DNA from: Viscum album | Taxonomy: Eukaryota; Streptophyta; Magnoliopsida; Santalales; Viscaceae | Assembly: GCA_963277665.1 (NCBI GenBank) | Contig: OY728120.1 | Location: 943,813,195-943,877,194 of the forward strand | Length of the DNA stretch: 64,000 nucleotides | Direction: 5' to 3' | Shown here: positions 10,300 through 22,149 of the stretch, piece after piece | How the letters are laid out: each line of letters starts with the position of its first letter | Numbering within the stretch: the first letter of the stretch is position 1 | Translations under genes and position numbers: made by a program | Notes under the pieces: generated by a model | Seen by the model: only the letters and a program-made list of their open reading frames with translations | Database searches by the model: none | What the model was told of the DNA's origin: nothing

Positions 10300-12735
10300 A
10301 AATTAAACATTAATATAAATAATACATTAAAATGTGATTTTTAATAAAATTGTTATATTTGGAGTTATACCATTCACACCATGCATGGTATTGAGGTGGG
10401 GTTAGATTCCTACATGTCACAAATGAATAATGAATCATTTTTATAAATTATCAAAACAATCTGAATGTGTTTTCACAATTTTCTATAGGCTAGTTTTGTT
10501 TGTTTACTAAAATATCATTTCAAACTGAAAACATGTAATTTAACTCATACTAGTCACATTGTGTGTCAGTTTGATGGGAGACAGCTTCATTCATGTCACA
10601 AAGGACTTTTAAATTGATTTCCTTATTTTTGGAGAAAATCAGAGTGTGTTTTCTCAGTTTTCAGTGAGTGAACCATTTTGAGCTAAAATGTCAATTTTAA
10701 ACTGAGAGCAGACACTTTTAGTGATATGGGTCACACCATTTGTCGGATTAAGGTGGGTTTGATTCTTACACAATGATAAAGACACATGGATCATTTTTCT
10801 ATAGTATTAAAACAATCTTAATGTGTTTTATAGGTTTTTAGTATGTAAGAATTGTTTTTTACTTGAATTAATGTAAATTTTAATCAACAAGACACATTTG
10901 GAGTCACACCGGTGACTCCATGCATCAGATTGAGGTACGACTAATTCTTATATGTCACAAATTACTGATTGATTGTTGTACTAAAGTATCAAAACAATCA
11001 GAATGAATTTACTCAGTTTCTAGTATGTTAGATGAGTTTTTTTACTTAAATGTCATTTCAAACCAAAAACATGAAATTCGAGTCATATTGGTCACATAAT
11101 GCATCGGTTTGTTATGAGACTACTTAGTACATGTAACAAAGGACAAAAGAATCATTTTAATTAATTTTTAAGACAATCAATATGCATTTTCATGTTTTTT
11201 AATGAGTGACATGTTGAGATCTTAAATGTAAATTTTACACAAATTGTTGACACTTTCAGTCATACTGGTCCCACCGTTCGTCGGATTGAGTTGGGGTTGA
11301 TTCCTACACTTCACAACTGACTCATGGATAATTTTCCAAAAGTATAAAAACAATCCGAATGTGTTTTATTAGTTTTAAGTATTTCAGTTGTGTATTTTTA
11401 CTTTAGTTATTGTAAAATTTAAATAACAAGACACATTTGGAGTCATAATGGGGACACCGTGAATCGGATTAAGCTGGGGTTGATTCATTAAATTCCAAAA
11501 CCAATATTACTAACAGATTATTGTCTTAATTTATAAAAACAATCAGAATCAATTTCCTTAGTTTTTAGTATATAAGTTGTGTTTTTTTACTAAAATGTCC
11601 TTTCAAACTGAAAAAATGAAATTTGAGTCATACCGGTCGCATCATGCATCGATTTGATGTGATACTCTTTCATACCCCTAAAAAAGGACCAAAGAATCAT
11701 TTTCCATAATTTTGAAGACAATAATAGTTCGTTTTCATGGATTTCAGTGACTTACACGTTTTGAGCTAAAATGTCAATTTTTAACTGATAGTGGAAACTT
11801 TTAGTCATAATGGTCTCACGTTTCATGGACTTGTGGTGGGGTTGATTCTAACACATCAAAACAGACTCATAGATAATTTTCCTAAGGTATAAAAATAATA
11901 TAAAGTCCCTTTATTAGTTCTCAATATGACAGTTGTGTTTTTTTACTTGAATTAATGTCAATTTTAAGTAACAAGACACATTTGGATTCATACCGGTGAC
12001 ATCATGTATCAGATTGAGGAGTTGTTAATTCCTAAATGTCACAAATGATGTATAGATTAGTTTCCTAGTTTATCAAAACAATGAGAATGAATTTACTCAA
12101 TTTTTAGTATGTTAGTTATGTTTTTTTACTAGAATGTCATTTCAAACAAAAAAAACAAGTAATTTGACTCATACCAGTCCCATCGTGTGTCAGATTGCCG
12201 TGAGACTACATTATACATGTCACAAATGACTGAACAATAATTTTCCTTAATTCTGAATATAATAGAGTTCATTTTCTTAGTTTTTAGAGAGTGGCACATT
12301 TTGAGGTAGAATGTCAATTTTAAATAGATAGGGGACACTTTTAGTCATATCGGGCACACCATTCTTCAGATTGAGGTGGGGTTGATTCTTCACATCACAA
12401 TTGACTCATAGATCAATTTTATAATGTATTAAATCATTTCAAATGAATTATATCAATTTTAATTATTTCAGTTCTATTTTTTACTTGAATTAATGATAAT
12501 ATTAAATAACAATACACATTTGGAGTTATAATGGTGACATCATTTATTGGATTGAGGTTCGATTGATTCCTACACATCCCAAATTGTTGATAAGATGTTT
12601 TTTTAATGTATCAAAAAAATCATAATTCATTTCCGTGGTTTTCAGAATGACATTTTTTTCACTACATTTTCCTTTCAAACCGAAAACATGCATTTTGAGT
12701 CATACTGGGTACATCGTGTGTTGGTTTCATCCTTT
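10300..12735 (+). repeat. 180-bp satellite in a three-monomer higher-order array
   Basis: An anchor word (AGTCATACCGGTCACACC and variants) recurs at 10363, 10543, 10720, 10902, 11081, 11258, 11441, 11626, 11803, 11986, 12167, 12343, 12524 and 12698, a mean spacing of about 180 bp. Every third monomer is the same subtype. Type a follows AACAAGACACATTTGG; type b follows TTTCAAACTGAAAACATG and continues with TTTGATGTGAGAC; type c follows CTGAGAGCAGACACTTTT-like sequence and continues with TTGAGGTGGGGTTGATTC. Type a anchors are 539, 539, 545 and 538 bp apart. The array has about 14 monomers and lies inside the CACTA between the tnpA-like gene and the left end. No open frame runs across it. Confidence 0.9.
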
Positions 12736-14559
12736 TACAGTTGACACAGAATAACATCATCCTTCATCAGTATAGCTATATTCGGCCCAATGAAGAACCA
12801 ACTATCATTTGGTCAATACATATAAATGAATATATGATAGTTTGTTTTTCATTGGGTTGACTGAAAAAGGAAAATTAACAATTTGGCGGATTAAATCGAT
12901 GTTTTTTGGAGAAAAATACCTTACTGTTGAAGAAAACAAGAAGAGTGGAGTATGTTCCTGTTCCATTTATGACTCAAGACATCACAAAAAACTCAAGGGA
13001 TGGGGAACCCCTTTGGGATAATAAAAAACTTATGTGGACTATCAACAACACGCAAACCCTATAAATGAGGACCACAAATTTATTTTAAAAAATCAATGCA
13101 CATGAAATTAATTTAGTGTGAAAAAAATACCACCTATAGAAATGATTTTCAGAGGTTCATTTTTCTCATACAAATAAAAACATTAATATCAAAAAATGAT
13201 ATATATAATTTATTAAAGAGTATTAAAGTCAAAATTATTCGATAATTTTACCATCTTCATTCTATATTTTTACATTATTTCATCAGGTATGCTTCCCATT
13301 ATTTTCTAATCATATCATTATCATATTTTTAATATGATTATTTTTATTATCCTTGGCAGTACTGAAAATATATAAGTACCTAAAGGATTAATAATTATTT
13401 TAAATGAAATAGAAATTATATTAAAAAATATCTTTTCAGGGATGTATGTTTGTTCATAGAATATGATATCTTTCATAAATATATAAACATAAAAACCACA
13501 GTTTTTACCATTTTTTTGTTTAGGGAACTATAGAAACATTAAGAAAAATTAGTATTTTTATAGGTTTTTGGATAGTGAAATCTTATTATATATACCATAA
13601 TTTGTATCCATTCATTGTACATTTTATATTTCTTGTTCTATTCCCCTAGCCTCATTCCATGGTGTAGAAGATATTCATGCACCACTCTATCATAATAGAA
13701 TCCTCATTAAAAGAAAATATAAATTATGAAATTTTATTTTTAGTTTTTAAATTTTGGATGTAGTGTATTAAAAATTGACAAATTCCATCATGTGTAGTCG
13801 GTTTGTTAGATAACTATGCATTGAATCCAAAAAATAAATCTTTGGAGTATCAAAATTGATCGCAATGAGAATCCAATGCTTCCTAAGAACAAAAAAATAG
13901 AATAAATAATGAAATAAATAAAATATATTTTTATTGATTATATTTTATAGTATTACCCCTACATCATTGGTATTAATAGGATTCTATCATTTGTAATCAT
14001 CCTGTCAAACGATTTGTGATGTCCTACCACTATTTCACCCTCTTTCATGGAAGTTATGTCTTCTTGTTCATTAGAGGTGATGTGAGGACTAACAAGTCCA
14101 CATTTTTTTCATGGGGGAATCCCTTCAATTGTTTTTCATATATACTCCTATTAAAATTAAGAAATTTATCTAGTCATAATTATCATAGTATATCATCTTT
14201 GGTTAAATCATAACATGAAAACATACCTCATGTAATCATTTACAACTTAGCCACTAAACCAGTCATAGTTGAGGATTTCAGTTTAACTATCATCATTATT
14301 TAAGTCCGGATCTTCCCCTCCATTCAATTTTGTTTTAAAATCAATTATGTGATTACCACTATCTTTCAACATCGTATCCACATGAGCCTTAAATGATAAT
14401 GTATGTGGATATAGAATGGGGGGTTAAGGTGATTTGGGTAGATTGTTTTGATCAGTTGGTTAATCCTTGAGATGGTATTGAACTAGTATTTCATTTCTCC
14501 ACTTACTTTTATTTGTCTATAATAACTTACATCAGTTCAGACGTTTTTCCATTAAAATT
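12736..14559. other. CACTA internal segment, no clear gene
   Basis: This is downstream of the tnpA-like remnant on the minus strand. I recognise no domain on either strand. It may hold 3' sequence of that gene or an unrecognised insertion. The short + frame at 14016-14213 has no motif. Confidence 0.4.
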
Positions 14560-15830
14560 TTAAGGTTAATCTTTCAAATTAAATTGGAAATGAACACCTC
14601 ATTGTTGACATGTTTTTTTACAATATATGATAGCCATGCGATGGATTTTACAAGATATTTATTGAATATATGAATATTTTCATCATCAATTAGAATAGGT
14701 AGCTCATCACTCAAGTATAGGGCACGAGAAATTGACCCTCTAACATGATCTTCCAGAAGTCGTTTGTTGTGTAGCATGTCGTTCTGGATATTGAACATTG
14801 TATCCCCCGCAACAAGTCGATGGCTAGGTGTTGAGAGGTATAAATCATAGTCATTTTCACCATTTAAAATATCAATACATGACTGGTATCAGTGTTTAGT
14901 TTCTATATGATTCAAATTTCAAAGAAACAATAATTTGAAAATTGAATTCCTTAGTTAAGAATTGTTTTTTAGGGGAATATCCTAATATCAAACCGGCTGG
15001 GGTGGGGTGAGATCTTCATGCGTCGGTTGTTCTTGTGTTGTTTCTTTAATTTTCCTCCCCCATCAAACTTGATATCATCTCTCTATATAATTTTAATTAT
15101 TCATGAAATATAGATAATGTTTCTCTCATATTTTTCATTTCCTAAGTTTGATCATCTACATGTTTTTTTCTCAAAATATGTTTTGGGTGTCCCCCAAAAG
15201 CAGCACCTCCGACATGACCAAACTTTTCTGCCTGCTTCAAGGCCACTGAAAGTATGGCTGCATCCCTAGTGGGAGTTTTTGATTCATATGACTATGTCTG
15301 AAATAAAATATAGGAAAATAATTAGTCATTTATATGTAATAGTAATTTAATGAAAAAAATTAATAAGTCATACTTACACATGTTTCCCACACTTTTGGGT
15401 GTATTAATATTTTATTATGCCATCATTAGTTATATGTGCCCCCCTAATATAACACATTGAGTGTGATGGAATAGGATGTGGGTTTTGACTCATCAATCCG
15501 CATATATACTAAATAACATGGTTATTTGGTTTTTTGTATTTCATATAAATGTATTATGGTAGATTTTAAATATATACCAAATTTGTTTCAAGTGATGTGC
15601 ACCCCAACGTTTCTTTACAGTAGGTGTACAATTGTTTTGATTCCTGTTGTTTATTTTCAACACTTATTTGTTGTATTAAAAATAATACTCTATAAATCAA
15701 ATTGATGAATACATGTACCATCAAAAAATGTATTAATAGACACAATGTACCTGAAAAAGATGCTTCGCACCACATCAAATAAATACATCCCACAATTCTT
15801 GGGTTATAAGGTGATCATAAATAAGAGATG
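14560..15830 (-). pseudogene. tnpA-like gene of CACTA (Ptta/En/Spm family), broken
   Basis: En/Spm elements encode a second DNA-binding protein besides the transposase. Three traces in order on the minus strand support it. Near 15600-15580 is the KRWGAHHLKQIW-type segment, like the conserved Trp-Lys-Leu stretch before the core. Near 15270-15190 the frame reads AAILSVALKQAEKFGHVGG, matching the family's Leu-x-x-AL...GRVRGVG motif with substitutions. Near 14850-14590 a frame reads LVAGDTMFN, then LPILID and SIAWLSYIV, matching the C-terminal domain found in plant CACTA proteins (VARG..., LP, VAWPK). Frames change between the pieces and stops are present. Retroelement A lies just upstream (15894). 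Assignment rests on motif memory, not a search. Confidence 0.6.
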
Positions 15831-15887
15831 GGTGTGGTTTTATTTTCCCTTCATCACCTTAAAGATGATATTTCATTAAAATAGTGG

Positions 15888-15893
15888 TAAAAA
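15888..15893 (+). repeat. Target-site duplication of element A, left copy
   Basis: TAAAAA precedes the 5' LTR, and TAAAAA follows the 3' LTR at 26223-26228. Five bp is usual for Ty3/gypsy; the sixth base may be chance in this A-rich word. Confidence 0.6.
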
Positions 15894-17208
15894 TGTAATG
15901 ACCCAAAAATTCATTATTTGAAATTCCATTTGATCCAATTAAATGCCTTATTAGGGTCATATATAATGTGAACTTCTTTTGTTTTTTTTTTAGATTTTAA
16001 ATTACCGTTATGAATTTTGACCATTTATAATATAGTTATTAATCAATGATCAAATGATTATTATAAATATAGTGCTTTAACAAATACAATTTACTCAGAC
16101 AGAGGAAGAGAGGGACTCATCCAGTATACTTGCCTTGTACGAAGCCCATTTGTCAGATCATGGAAAAGTGGTAGCATCATTGGGCTTCCCTCTTGACCAA
16201 GACCAATCCGAGCTTGTACATGTTAAGCTTGAGAGGAACCGACTATTGAAGAAGTGGAAGTTAATAGACATTACCACCCGAGTGATGTTATCCGAGAAGC
16301 CCCCATAAGTTTTTCATCATCACACACCATACCTTTCAGTCTTATGTGGGTGTTATAAGGGGTTATGTAACAAAAACCTAGCACTATGACTATATACATT
16401 ATTTTTGTAAAAATAATGTAGATTCATTTTATAATTGTTACTTGGTAAATAGTTATTAAAGTACAAATAGTATTTTTAGTTAATATTCAACTAAGAAATA
16501 TATTTTGATAAATTAATGGATTTTTTAATTAAATAATAGTTTAATAAAATATTAATAAATTAATGTTGTTAAATATAAATTATTTTTCGGTTTTTATGAA
16601 TGAAATTGTATATTTTATTAAGGTTTGAAAGCTGTTTTTTGTAAAAACCCATTAATATTCGATAAATGAAGGTTTTTATTTTAAAAATAAAATTCACATA
16701 TTTAGAAGATTAATTAGATAAAATGAATATTATTTTTGGAATCAGGATGTCAAAATTATCCAATGGTGAATTTTTTATTATTTTTCAAGACAGTCGAATG
16801 TTTGGGTAAGAATTAAATACCATTTAAATATATAATGTGTTTTATGACATCACAATTACCCAATAGTGATGAAATAAAATATTATAACCATTATGTTCGG
16901 AAACTATAAGTTTTACCAATAAAATAATGTGTTTTGGGTTTTATTGATTTATTTTAGAAATCCATAGTGGACCCTTCAAGGCTTATAAAACATTTTTCCT
17001 TTTTAAATTGTTTTCCTTGATAGTGTGACTCACCTCCACATATGAAACCATATTATTTTATGAAGTTATGCCTTTGGAATCATAGAATCTTTCTTCCACT
17101 CCCCTTTGGAAAAAACCATGGGCAAAAACCATGGTCTGGTTTGTGGTTTTGATTAGTTTAATGTGAGGTGTCCCAACCCTAAATAATAAACAATTCCCCC
17201 TCTTTTCC

Positions 17209-17217
17209 TAGATAAAA
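17209..17217 (+). promoter_or_regulatory. Worn TATA element, A 5' LTR
   Basis: It reads TAGATAAAA where the 3' LTR keeps TATATAAA at 24895, in the shared context upstream of CCACCCAAGCTCC. The transcription start would lie shortly downstream. A GTAAGGGATT word, a possible splice donor, follows at 17366. Confidence 0.45.
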
Positions 17218-18384
17218 CCACCCAAGCTCCCACATCCTCTTCACTAAAAGACTTTGGAGTTCTTCCAACCCATTCCCTCCTCTCTCTATAATCATCCCAA
17301 AATGCCACTAGCTCCGAAGAAGCCTCTCCCAATCCTTTCCCAAGACTTTGGGATCGCACTTCCAAGTAAGGGATTCCTTCATATCTCATTTTTTTAAATA
17401 GTCTTTAAGTTGTTATGCCATTTTTTATCAATTAAAAATGTTGGTGTATTATTTCACACCTCCCCCATACTGAGATATTTATGTTTTGATGATGGGAGAC
17501 CCATTTCTCTCTCATTAAGGCATCCCATGTACAACCATTACCATGCCGAAATTCTATGAGGGATTTATCTCTCCTCTTTTTCACCCCAAGTAATTATTTT
17601 CTATTATGTATCTAAATTCCATTATGATTGTTGGGAAATGTATCTATATGACCCCATTAATTTCCATATCCTATAAATATTATGACACACCCCATTCTCT
17701 CTAATCAACCATTTTTTATGAGTTCTTATTTCACACTGTTATGCTGCAAAATTTCACCGTGTTTTTTCAAGCCAAAATCATAGCGTAGGGAATACCATAC
17801 CCATGTCTCTATATAGGGTATTAACATTTATGAACATATAAATATTGAATGGTACATTCATTATTTATTCTACATTAATTAACCATGGAAAAACTTATGA
17901 TGTTGATTGATTCCATGTTATACGATCCATGTGGCACACTTATGCATGAAATGAAATGTTTATGAAAGGGTGTGCCCTGATAGCGTACCAATGCATTGGG
18001 TAAAGTATAGCATCATGATAAGTCATGTGAAATTAGTTTTTTTCATTCTAATTCAATTAAAAAAAGGGTTTACTCATTCTTCTTGTTCAATGAGGGTTTA
18101 CTCCAGCTCCAGGGGCAATGAGCTTTGGCTCATGCTAATTCCATGTTAAGTGTGGTTGCCACATTTCCATGTTTTGATTATCATGATTTATCATGCCTTC
18201 ATGTTCATGTTTCCCTGGTGCTCCAATGATATGCCTATTTTCAAACATGTATTTTATCCCTCATGTTATTCCATTATTATTCCCTTACTGGGCTGTATAG
18301 CTCACCTTTTTCTTATGCATGTCCTCATGTTATCCTATGCAATGCTAAGTACAAGAAAATGTAGTGGTCATGTAAATTATGTTT

Positions 18385-18520
18385 TCAATAAAGATGTTGT
18401 ATTTCATGATTTAAGTTGTTAAGTAATGATCCTAATCCCCAAAGACACTAGAAATTTTGATCTTATTTGTTTTATCAAGTGATGTTTATATAATAAATCA
18501 TGTTTAAGTGTGTAATAAAG
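18385..18520 (+). promoter_or_regulatory. Polyadenylation-type signals, A 5' LTR end
   Basis: Two AATAAAG words occur near 18387 (TTTTCAATAAAG) and 18514 (GTGTAATAAAGAG). Both are kept in the 3' LTR near 26079 and 26203. In the 3' LTR they would serve RNA 3'-end formation. Confidence 0.4.
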
Positions 18521-18537
18521 AGCAGGGTTGTCATAGT

Positions 18538-18549
18538 TGGTATCAGAGG
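18538..18549 (+). other. Primer-binding site, initiator-Met tRNA
   Basis: TGGTATCAGAGG begins four bases after the LTR end. It matches the complement of the plant initiator-Met tRNA 3' end over TGGTATCAGAG. This is the primer used by most plant Ty3/gypsy chromoviruses. Confidence 0.85.
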
Positions 18550-19042
18550 ATAGGTTTAGTTATTTTTGGGATTAGGATTAGAAAACCCTAGTGAATCCTT
18601 AGAGACAAGACTATGTATAATAAAAACATCCCTATGTTTTGGTGGGTATTGAGAAAGTGGTTTATCAATCAAATACGTACCTGACAAGATACAATAAGGT
18701 AGAGACTGATTTGGCACAGATGTACCTAGGGGTGAAAACCCCAACAAGGAGTTTTAGGCCGGACCCGGGGTATCCCGATACATGACAATTGGCCTTGCGG
18801 CACTCTTGGTCATGAAACTCCCGGGGGATATGCATTGGTAAATTCACAAGAATAGTATGAACCATTATTAAGGGAATTAAAAAAATTCCCTTAAGAATAT
18901 ATTTTAGAATGTAGATCATGAATAGAATAGATTGAAGCCTATCATTCATAAGATAAGGAAATAAGAGTTATTTATAAGTCATCAGTTTTGTCCTTGGATT
19001 ACCCTTTATGTGTTACCCCTAACCTTCCTTTTATTCCCACCA
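18550..19042 (+). other. A leader with block shared with element B
   Basis: The untranslated leader lies between the primer site and gag. Positions 18708-18850 (CAGATGTACCTAGG, then a GC-richer stretch to CATGAAACTCCC) align by eye with 44450-44575 in element B. This is among the GC-richest sequence in the element. The minus-strand open frames here are by-products. Confidence 0.6.
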
Positions 19043-20110
19043 ATGGCCGGTAATATTAAGAATCGGGCTAACAATTGATGTGAAGATCAATGTGATTGAT
19101 GTGAAAATGAGATTCCCAATCTGAAGGGAGTGGGAATCATGCACTTTTTCACGCTTATCTCTCAATTAACTCAATATTTGAATAAAAACATGGGTCAAGA
19201 GGAATGTTGAACCCCCCCTAAGAAAGAACAATTTGTTATCGAGATTCATGAGACAAAGGCCTCCTAATTTTAATAGATGATCTGATCCCTCAATCGCTGA
19301 ACAATGGATCAACTCCATTGAAAAGATCTCTTCCATCCATCAATGGTCTAAATAAGGGATGGTTCTACAAGATTCATGTCGTATGAAGGGAGAATCAGGT
19401 CAATGGTGGATGTTGATCAAAAATATGAAGCCTGGGGAGGAGATCTAGGCTTTTGAATGGAAGGATTTCTGGAAGATATTTTTCTATAACTATTTTCCAC
19501 GCACCCTTCTACTTAATATAGGAAGGGAATTCCTTGCCCTCAAGAAAAAAGATGATGAATATGTCTGAGAGTACGTGTAAAAAATCACAAGGCTTACATG
19601 ATACGCCTCCGGCATTGTCATTACCCCTGAATGCGAGGATGACCGCTTCTTTGGTGGGATGAAACCTAGCCTATGGAAAGCACTGGTGATCCATGAATTT
19701 GACAGGTATGAGGAAATTGTTTGATGTGACCTCAAGGTCAAAATGGAGATTAGGCAATCTCAAGGGTATCATGGGAATAAGAAGCATAAGGTGGACTTCA
19801 ATACTGGCAGTCTGATAGATAAATCCAATAGTGCTAAGAAGATCCAGCATCCCACTTTCCAAAGGTGTGGAAAAAGCACCCCAGAAATTGCCTGAAGGGG
19901 ACAAAGAAATGCATTAGGTGCGGAAGAGAAGGACACCTAGATATTAACTATCGGAAAAAAATCATGTGGCGGCAACAGAAGATAGGAATGCTCTATTCGA
20001 ACCTCAACGTGTTGTTCATTGCTACAACTACAATGAACCAGGGCATCTTGCATATCAGTGCCCAAAGCCAAGGGTTTTTGGTGGCAACTAAAAACCACCA
20101 AGGAAGTTAG
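19043..20110 (+). pseudogene. A gag, broken by many stops
   Basis: Gag forms the particle and binds element RNA. The likely start is ATGGCCGG at 19043, soon followed by a stop. A recognisable core runs from RPPNFN (about 19255), stop, SDPSIAEQWI, IEKI, through a QWWMLIK Trp pair (about 19400), EWKDFW, FPRTLL, REFLALKK near 19550, and the RFFGGMKPSLW segment near 19655. Two CCHC zinc knuckles follow in different frames. At 19910-19951 the last Cys is Tyr; at 20020-20061 the second Cys is Tyr. Both changes are G-to-A. Frame changes and at least six stops rule out function. Confidence 0.85.
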
Positions 20111-20500
20111 GGTTTTCTTTTTCCATCACTACTGCATAATTAAACCCCAACAATGAAGTGGTGATAGGTACACTAGTTATTAATTCAATAATAGCGAATG
20201 AACTTTTTGATTCAAGTTCTACGCATTCTTTTATTTCCCAAAAGTTTAGTAGAACAATCCCAACACCACCACAAATCATGGAACTAAAGATGTCGGAGTC
20301 TGGAAATTGGGGAAATCATTAAATCCCACGAATAAAATTCCTCCCCTATCATAATCTGTGGATTGGATTTCCCAGAAAACCTCTCCATACTCACTTTGGT
20401 GTAATTTAATGAAATTATTAGCATGGATTGGATTTACTTATATAGAGCCAACATAAATTTACATGAGAGGGGAATCACTCTCCATGTGGATAATCAACCC
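20111..20500 (+). pseudogene. A aspartic protease region, broken
   Basis: The retropepsin that cuts the polyprotein is visible as LFDSSSTHSFIS. Its catalytic Asp codon is at 20209-20211, with the usual Gly after D-S replaced by Ser (family motif D-S-G/S-A/S-T). A second half reads SMDWI near 20420 (family G-M-D-W), then ANI, and a LHVDNQPP stretch near 20490. The frame is interrupted by a stop after 20320. No intact protease can be read. Confidence 0.75.
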
Positions 20501-20619
20501 CCGATTCTATACAAGTGTAAGGTGGAAGATTAATCTTCATTAGCTCCATCATATCAAGCTTGAATATTACTTCCTTATGGGCATGTGTATCTGTCTTAGA
20601 TTATTGGATCTAAGGAGGC

Positions 20620-21489
20620 AACCATCCTTGATGACATGCCTATTGTATGGGAATTTTCTAAAGTGTTTCCTAAGGAATTGTCTGGTCTCCCACCTATATG
20701 AGATATTGAATTCTCAATTGATCTTATACCAGGGGAGTTTCCAATATCCAAGACACCTTGTAGAATGGTTGTTGTGGAGCTTGAGGAGCTAAAGTAACAA
20801 CTATAGGAGAATCTGAATAAAGGGTTTATACGCCCAAGTGCTTCACCATGGGGTACACCCATCCTCTTCATCAAGAAGAAGGATGGTTCAATGCGCATTT
20901 AGATCGATTATTGTGAGCTTAACAAAATCATGATAAAGAACAAGTATCCTCTCACATGAATTTATGACTTGTTCGATCAACTTCATGGAGCATAATACTT
21001 CTACAGGTGGATTTGCGGTTGGGATATTATAATGTAAGGGAGAAGAAGGAAGATATCCCCAAGACTGCTTTTAGTATAAGATATGGGCACTATAAATTCA
21101 TAGTAATACCATTTGGACTCACTAATTCTCCAACAATCATCATTAACATGATGAGTATAGTCTTTAGATATTACCTCGACAAATTTGCGGTAGTCTTTGT
21201 AGATAATATTCTCATATACTCCAAAACCAAGGGGGATCTTGAGGAGAATCTAAAAACTGCACTAGAGACCTTGGAGAAGGAGAATATCTATGGAATTTAC
21301 AAAAAGTGTGAGTTCTGGTTAACGGAGGTATCATTCTTGGGTCATACCATCACAAGTAATGGAATATATGTGGAGCCCTCCAAAAAAGATGCAATAGAGG
21401 GATGGTCGAGGCCAACATCCGTAATGTATATATATAGATTCTTGGGGTTTGATGGATATTATAAACGACTTCTGATAAATTTTTCATGA
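20620..21489 (+). pseudogene. A reverse transcriptase, catalytic Asp changed
   Basis: RT copies element RNA into DNA. It begins near FSKVFPKELSGLPP (20650) and runs through [20 protein letters not shown] (20820), [10 protein letters not shown] (20872), YCELNK and KNKYPLT to about 21000. Positions 21007-21489 are one open stretch, in a different frame, with YGHYKFIVIPFGLTNSP and then VFVDNILIYS. The family motif is F/Y-x-D-D; the second Asp is Asn here (codon 21205-21207, after Asp at 21202-21204). FLGHTI and the FLGF...YYKR connection follow. Stops interrupt the N-terminal half. Confidence 0.92.
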
Positions 21490-21990
21490 TTGTTCAACCT
21501 TATTACCAAGATAACTCGGAAGGGATTAAAGATTTCTTGGAGTGATGAATGCAAAGAAAGCATCAAGGATTTAAAAAGGAGACTTACCACTATACTTGTG
21601 CTCACTTCACCCACAAGTGGAGATATTTTTGTTGTATTTAGTGATGCATCAAATATGGTTTTCGGTTGTGTGTTGATGAAAAATGAAAAAGTCATTGCCT
21701 ATTTTTCAAGGAAATTGAATGTTCATGAGTAGGATTATCCCACACATGATTTGGAGTGGGCTGCAGTTATCTTCACTTCAAAAATTTTGTAGTATTATAT
21801 ATTTTGGGATAAGATCGAAATATATAAAGACCACAAAAGCCTCAAGTACATATACACAAAGAATGAGTTGAACATGCTACAATGAAGATGGTGAGAGCTG
21901 ATCAAAGACTATGAATTCTCAATCAATTACGACCCTGGGAAAGCGAACAAGGCGGTGGATGCTCTATGTATAAAGGACCCATCGATTCTT
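21490..21990 (+). pseudogene. A RNase H, broken
   Basis: RNase H removes the RNA strand during replication. The frame from 21490 continues the RT reading. LKRRLTT is followed by VFSDASNMVFGCVLM (Asp of SDAS is catalytic in this family), IAYFSRKLNVHE, a stop at 21730, then DYPTHDLEWAAVIF, DHKSLKYI (21833) and ELNMLQ. A TGA at 21883 stands where the family has Arg. The segment ends with YDPGKANKAVDAL near 21955, the usual end of the domain (ADAL). A frameshift is not needed up to this point; stops alone break it. Confidence 0.88.
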
Positions 21991-22149
21991 TCATTTGTGA
22001 GAATTCAGAAGGATCCACTCTTCTTATATTTGATGAAGATGAACATGGGCATCATAAATAAGGGAACGTCATCAATCCTTTCACAAATGATTGCTCAACC
22101 ATCACTTTTGGTATGGTTAAAGGATGCTCAAAGGGATGATTGTGAGAAT

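Larger units (their letters stand above)
15894..18533 (+). repeat. A 5' LTR
   Basis: It is collinear with 23579-26222 from TGTAATGACCC to GGGTTGTCA. Shared landmarks are GAACCGACTAT (16235 and 23920), GGAAAAAACCA (17107 and 24796), CCACCCAAGCTCC, CCATGCCGAAATTC (17542 and 25229) and AATAAAGAG-AGGGTTGTCA at the end. Its TATA element is mutated relative to the 3' copy. Confidence 0.95.

Noticed and set aside
10300..12735. CRISPR-like or minisatellite interpretation of the regular repeats
   Set aside because: The repeat covers the whole 180-bp unit rather than short repeats with unique spacers, and the context is a plant transposon.
18665..19904. Several minus-strand frames of 77-94 residues across the A leader and gag
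   Set aside because: They are antisense shadows of the + strand gag, whose motifs are clear.
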